Below, piece after piece: positions 22,746 through 24,552 of a stretch of 24,552 nt of DNA. Location: assembly GCA_027435495.1 (NCBI GenBank), contig DAHZZC010000218.1:1-24552 (forward strand), in the 5' to 3' direction. A program made the translations under genes and the position numbers. The notes below the pieces were generated by a model, which saw only the letters and a list, made by a program, of their open reading frames with translations, had not been told where the DNA came from and made no database searches. The stretch comes from Planctomycetales bacterium (GTDB lineage Bacteria > Planctomycetota > Planctomycetia > Isosphaerales > Isosphaeraceae). The stretch's first letter is position 1. The number at the start of each line of letters is the position of its first letter.

Positions 22746-24552
22746 TTATCGTTTCTGGAATCGATCGAAGGCGCGAGTCATCCCGGACGCTGGAACCTGC
22801 CCGGCGACGATCGCCAGGGGAGAATTGACGGCGCCCGGCATCGCCGCGCGGTTGACGGCCACGGAGAAGGGCGAGGTCGCGAGCAACGGTGACGGGGCTG
22901 GGGTCGGCAACTTGCTGGCGCGGCCGTACAGGTCCTTCATCGTGAGGAGCCGGCTGTAGTCGCTGCCGGCCGTCGTCTGGGCCGCCGCGCCTCGCGTGGC
23001 CGTGCCGTCGAGCGGGGCGCCCGAGGCCCCCGTCAGGCCCCCGGCCGTTCCCTTGACGCTCAGCTTCCAACGCCGGTGGACGTTCCATCGTTTTCCCATT
23101 TCGAGGGTCACCGTCCTGGAGGTGGGGTCGTAGAGGGCCGCGACGATCGGAACGGTGCGGTTCGGCCGGCCGTCGGGTCCGATCGGGCCCTCGAGCGAGT
23201 AGTTGGCCAGGTCGGTCGCCGCGGTCGGGTCCATCGGCGTGCTGAAGGTGAGGACCAGGTAGGTCTTCTGGTGATGGAAGCCGTATCGGGCCACGCGGGT
23301 GACGGTGGGGCTGGCGGTGGAGACGTCGACGGTCGCGCCACTGGTGGAGGCGTTCCCGCCGCCGGAGAACACGGCGTGGAACGAGTGAAATCCGGCCGGG
23401 AGGATTCCGGCGTCGAAGCTGGCCATCCCGTTCGCGGTCGGGACGGTGGCCAGCAGGGTCGAGCCGTCGAAGAACGAGACGGTGCCGGAGAGCGTTGGGT
23501 TGCCTGGCGTGGTGGCGGAGATGGTCGCGGTGAGGATGGTCCCCTGGGGCCCGGTCGTCGAGGCCAGCGAGACGCCGGTGCCGGCGGGCGCGACGGCGAC
23601 CGTGACCGGGGTCGTCGAGCTGGCGGTGGCGTAGTAGGCGTCGCCGGAATAGACGGCGCGGATGGTGTGGGTGCCGACGCCGAGCGAGGCGGTCGCCAGG
23701 TCGGCGGTGCCCGCGACCGTCGGGCTGGGCGTCGGGGACGTCGCGAACGCCTGGACGGCGGCGGTCGAGGCGGTGGCGACCGCTGGGGCCGTGGCGACGA
23801 TCGGGGCCGTGCCAAGGTAGGCGTTGCCGTCGTAGAAGGCCACGGTGCCGGTCAAGGGCAGGGTGCCGTCGGCGGTCGCGGTGAACGTGGCGGTGAGCGT
23901 CACATCCTGACCGTAGTACGCCTGCGGCGATGACGCGACGATCGAGCCGGCGCGGATGTTGCCATCGACGGTCCCGCTGACGCCAACATTCTCCGATACG
24001 CCGCCGCCGCCGCTGATCGCGATCGAGCCCGTGATGACGCCGATCGGCGCGTCGGCGGAGAGCCTGGCTTCGATCACCAGCCCGTCGAACACCCCTTCGA
24101 CCGGCACCAGGTCGAGAGACGAGCCCCAGAGGCCGCCGCCGTTCGCGGAGAGTTCAACGCCGGCGGGGGCGTTGAGCAGCAGGTCGGCGGAGAGGTTCGA
24201 GCCGCCGATCGTGAAGCTGGCGGCGACGCCCGAGGTCCCCTCGGTCGCGGTCCCCAGGTTCAGCGGGCCGCCGCCGATCGTCACGACCGGCGCCACGTAG
24301 GAGAACTGATCGGCGTTGGAGGTGGTCGAGGTGCCGCCGGGCGAGGTCACGGTGACGTCGTAGGTGCCGGCCGCTTCGGCGGGGCTGGCGGCCGTGATCT
24401 CCGTCGCCGAAACCACGGTGACGTTGGTCGCGGCGACGGTGCCGAAGTCGACGGCGGTGGCGCCGGTGAAGTTGGTCCCGGTGATGGTGACCGTGGTCCC
24501 GCCCGCGAGCGGACCGGCCGACGGGCTGATCGTCGTGACGGTCGGCGCCAAC
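22746..24552 (-). CDS. Large secreted protein with IPT/TIG and Ig-like domains, N-terminus beyond window edge
   Basis: The C-terminal 601 residues of an extracellular or surface protein are visible; the frame is open at the right edge. Numbering from there: an IPT/TIG domain (1-86; ISPSAGPLAGGTTVTITGTNF), a beta-rich domain (87-195), a bacterial Ig-like repeat (about 203-320; YYGQDVTLTATF ... GTHTIRAVYSGDAYY), a second Ig-like repeat (about 325-412; GTVSFFDGSTLLATV ... FHAVFSGGG), an SbsA-like Ig domain (about 416-515; YLVLTFSTPMDP), and a tail with no clear anchor. The first Ig repeat carries an extra Ala/Thr/Pro-rich insert (about 251-282) absent from the second. Such proteins are common in planctomycetes and likely serve adhesion or surface binding. 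No catalytic domain is visible. TTG 24549-24551 is an internal codon, not the start. Confidence 0.9.
   Translation of the reverse strand, partial: LAPTVTTISPSAGPLAGGTTVTITGTNFTGATAVDFGTVAATNVTVVSATEITAASPAEAAGTYDVTVTSPGGTSTTSNADQFSYVAPVVTIGGGPLNLGTATEGTSGVAASFTIGGSNLSADLLLNAPAGVELSANGGGLWGSSLDLVPVEGVFDGLVIEARLSADAPIGVITGSIAISGGGGVSENVGVSGTVDGNIRAGSIVASSPQAYYGQDVTLTATFTATADGTLPLTGTVAFYDGNAYLGTAPIVATAPAVATASTAAVQAFATSPTPSPTVAGTADLATASLGVGTHTIRAVYSGDAYYATASSTTPVTVAVAPAGTGVSLASTTGPQGTILTATISATTPGNPTLSGTVSFFDGSTLLATVPTANGMASFDAGILPAGFHSFHAVFSGGGNASTSGATVDVSTASPTVTRVARYGFHHQKTYLVLTFSTPMDPTAATDLANYSLEGPIGPDGRPNRTVPIVAALYDPTSRTVTLEMGKRWNVHRRWKLSVKGTAGGLTGASGAPLDGTATRGAAAQTTAGSDYSRLLTMKDLYGRASKLPTPAPSPLLATSPFSVAVNRAAMPGAVNSPLAIVAGQVPASGMTRAFDRFQKR

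Overview
The window looks like chromosomal DNA from a GC-rich planctomycete, most plausibly an Isosphaeraceae-type genome. This is inferred from gene content, not from a marker gene. The signs are a Ser/Thr kinase with a DWG (not DFG) activation-loop motif followed by a membrane segment, a Tat-exported DUF1501 protein, a large secreted protein with IPT/TIG and Ig-like domains, a YhaN-like AAA ATPase, and strong G/C bias at third codon positions.

Layout. Positions 1-2661 (minus) hold a membrane Ser/Thr protein kinase whose C-terminus runs off the left edge. Divergent from it, 2865-5207 (plus) holds a two-gene signalling pair: a CheB methylesterase closest to WspF, and a WspR-like receiver whose output is a SpoIIE/RsbU-type PP2C phosphatase instead of GGDEF. 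A DUF1501 protein (5297-6763) and an aldo/keto reductase (6872-7762) follow. A small membrane protein with an incomplete zinc ribbon (7787-8170, minus) converges on the reductase.

From 8222 to 14650 (plus) lies a copper/silver-type RND efflux locus. It has a good sigma70-like promoter, a leader with an intrinsic-terminator hairpin and a possible antiterminator pairing, a secreted protein of unknown function, a CusB-like adaptor with Met-rich ends, a CusA-like pump with the full Met triad, and a Gly-rich secreted protein. The outer-membrane CusC/TolC partner (14652-16265, minus) converges on this operon with a 1-base gap. About 650 bases without a recognisable gene follow.

Positions 16919-20605 (plus) encode a 1228-residue YhaN/SbcC-like ATPase without its usual nuclease partner next to it. 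The 580-base region before the XRE-type regulator gene (21185-21709) is dense with repeats: phased pentamer arrays, a 16-bp perfect palindrome with a third half-site, and further hairpins. Just after the regulator gene sits a duplicated REP/MITE-like palindromic element (21725-21933). A degenerate receiver-domain protein (21990-22379, minus) and the C-terminal 601 residues of a large IPT/Ig-repeat secreted protein (22746-24552, minus) close the window.

No tRNA, rRNA, CRISPR array or transposase was seen. The observations most worth following up are the Wsp-like pair with a swapped output, the putative attenuator leader of the metal-efflux operon, the repeat-rich control region of the XRE gene, and the duplicated palindromic element.
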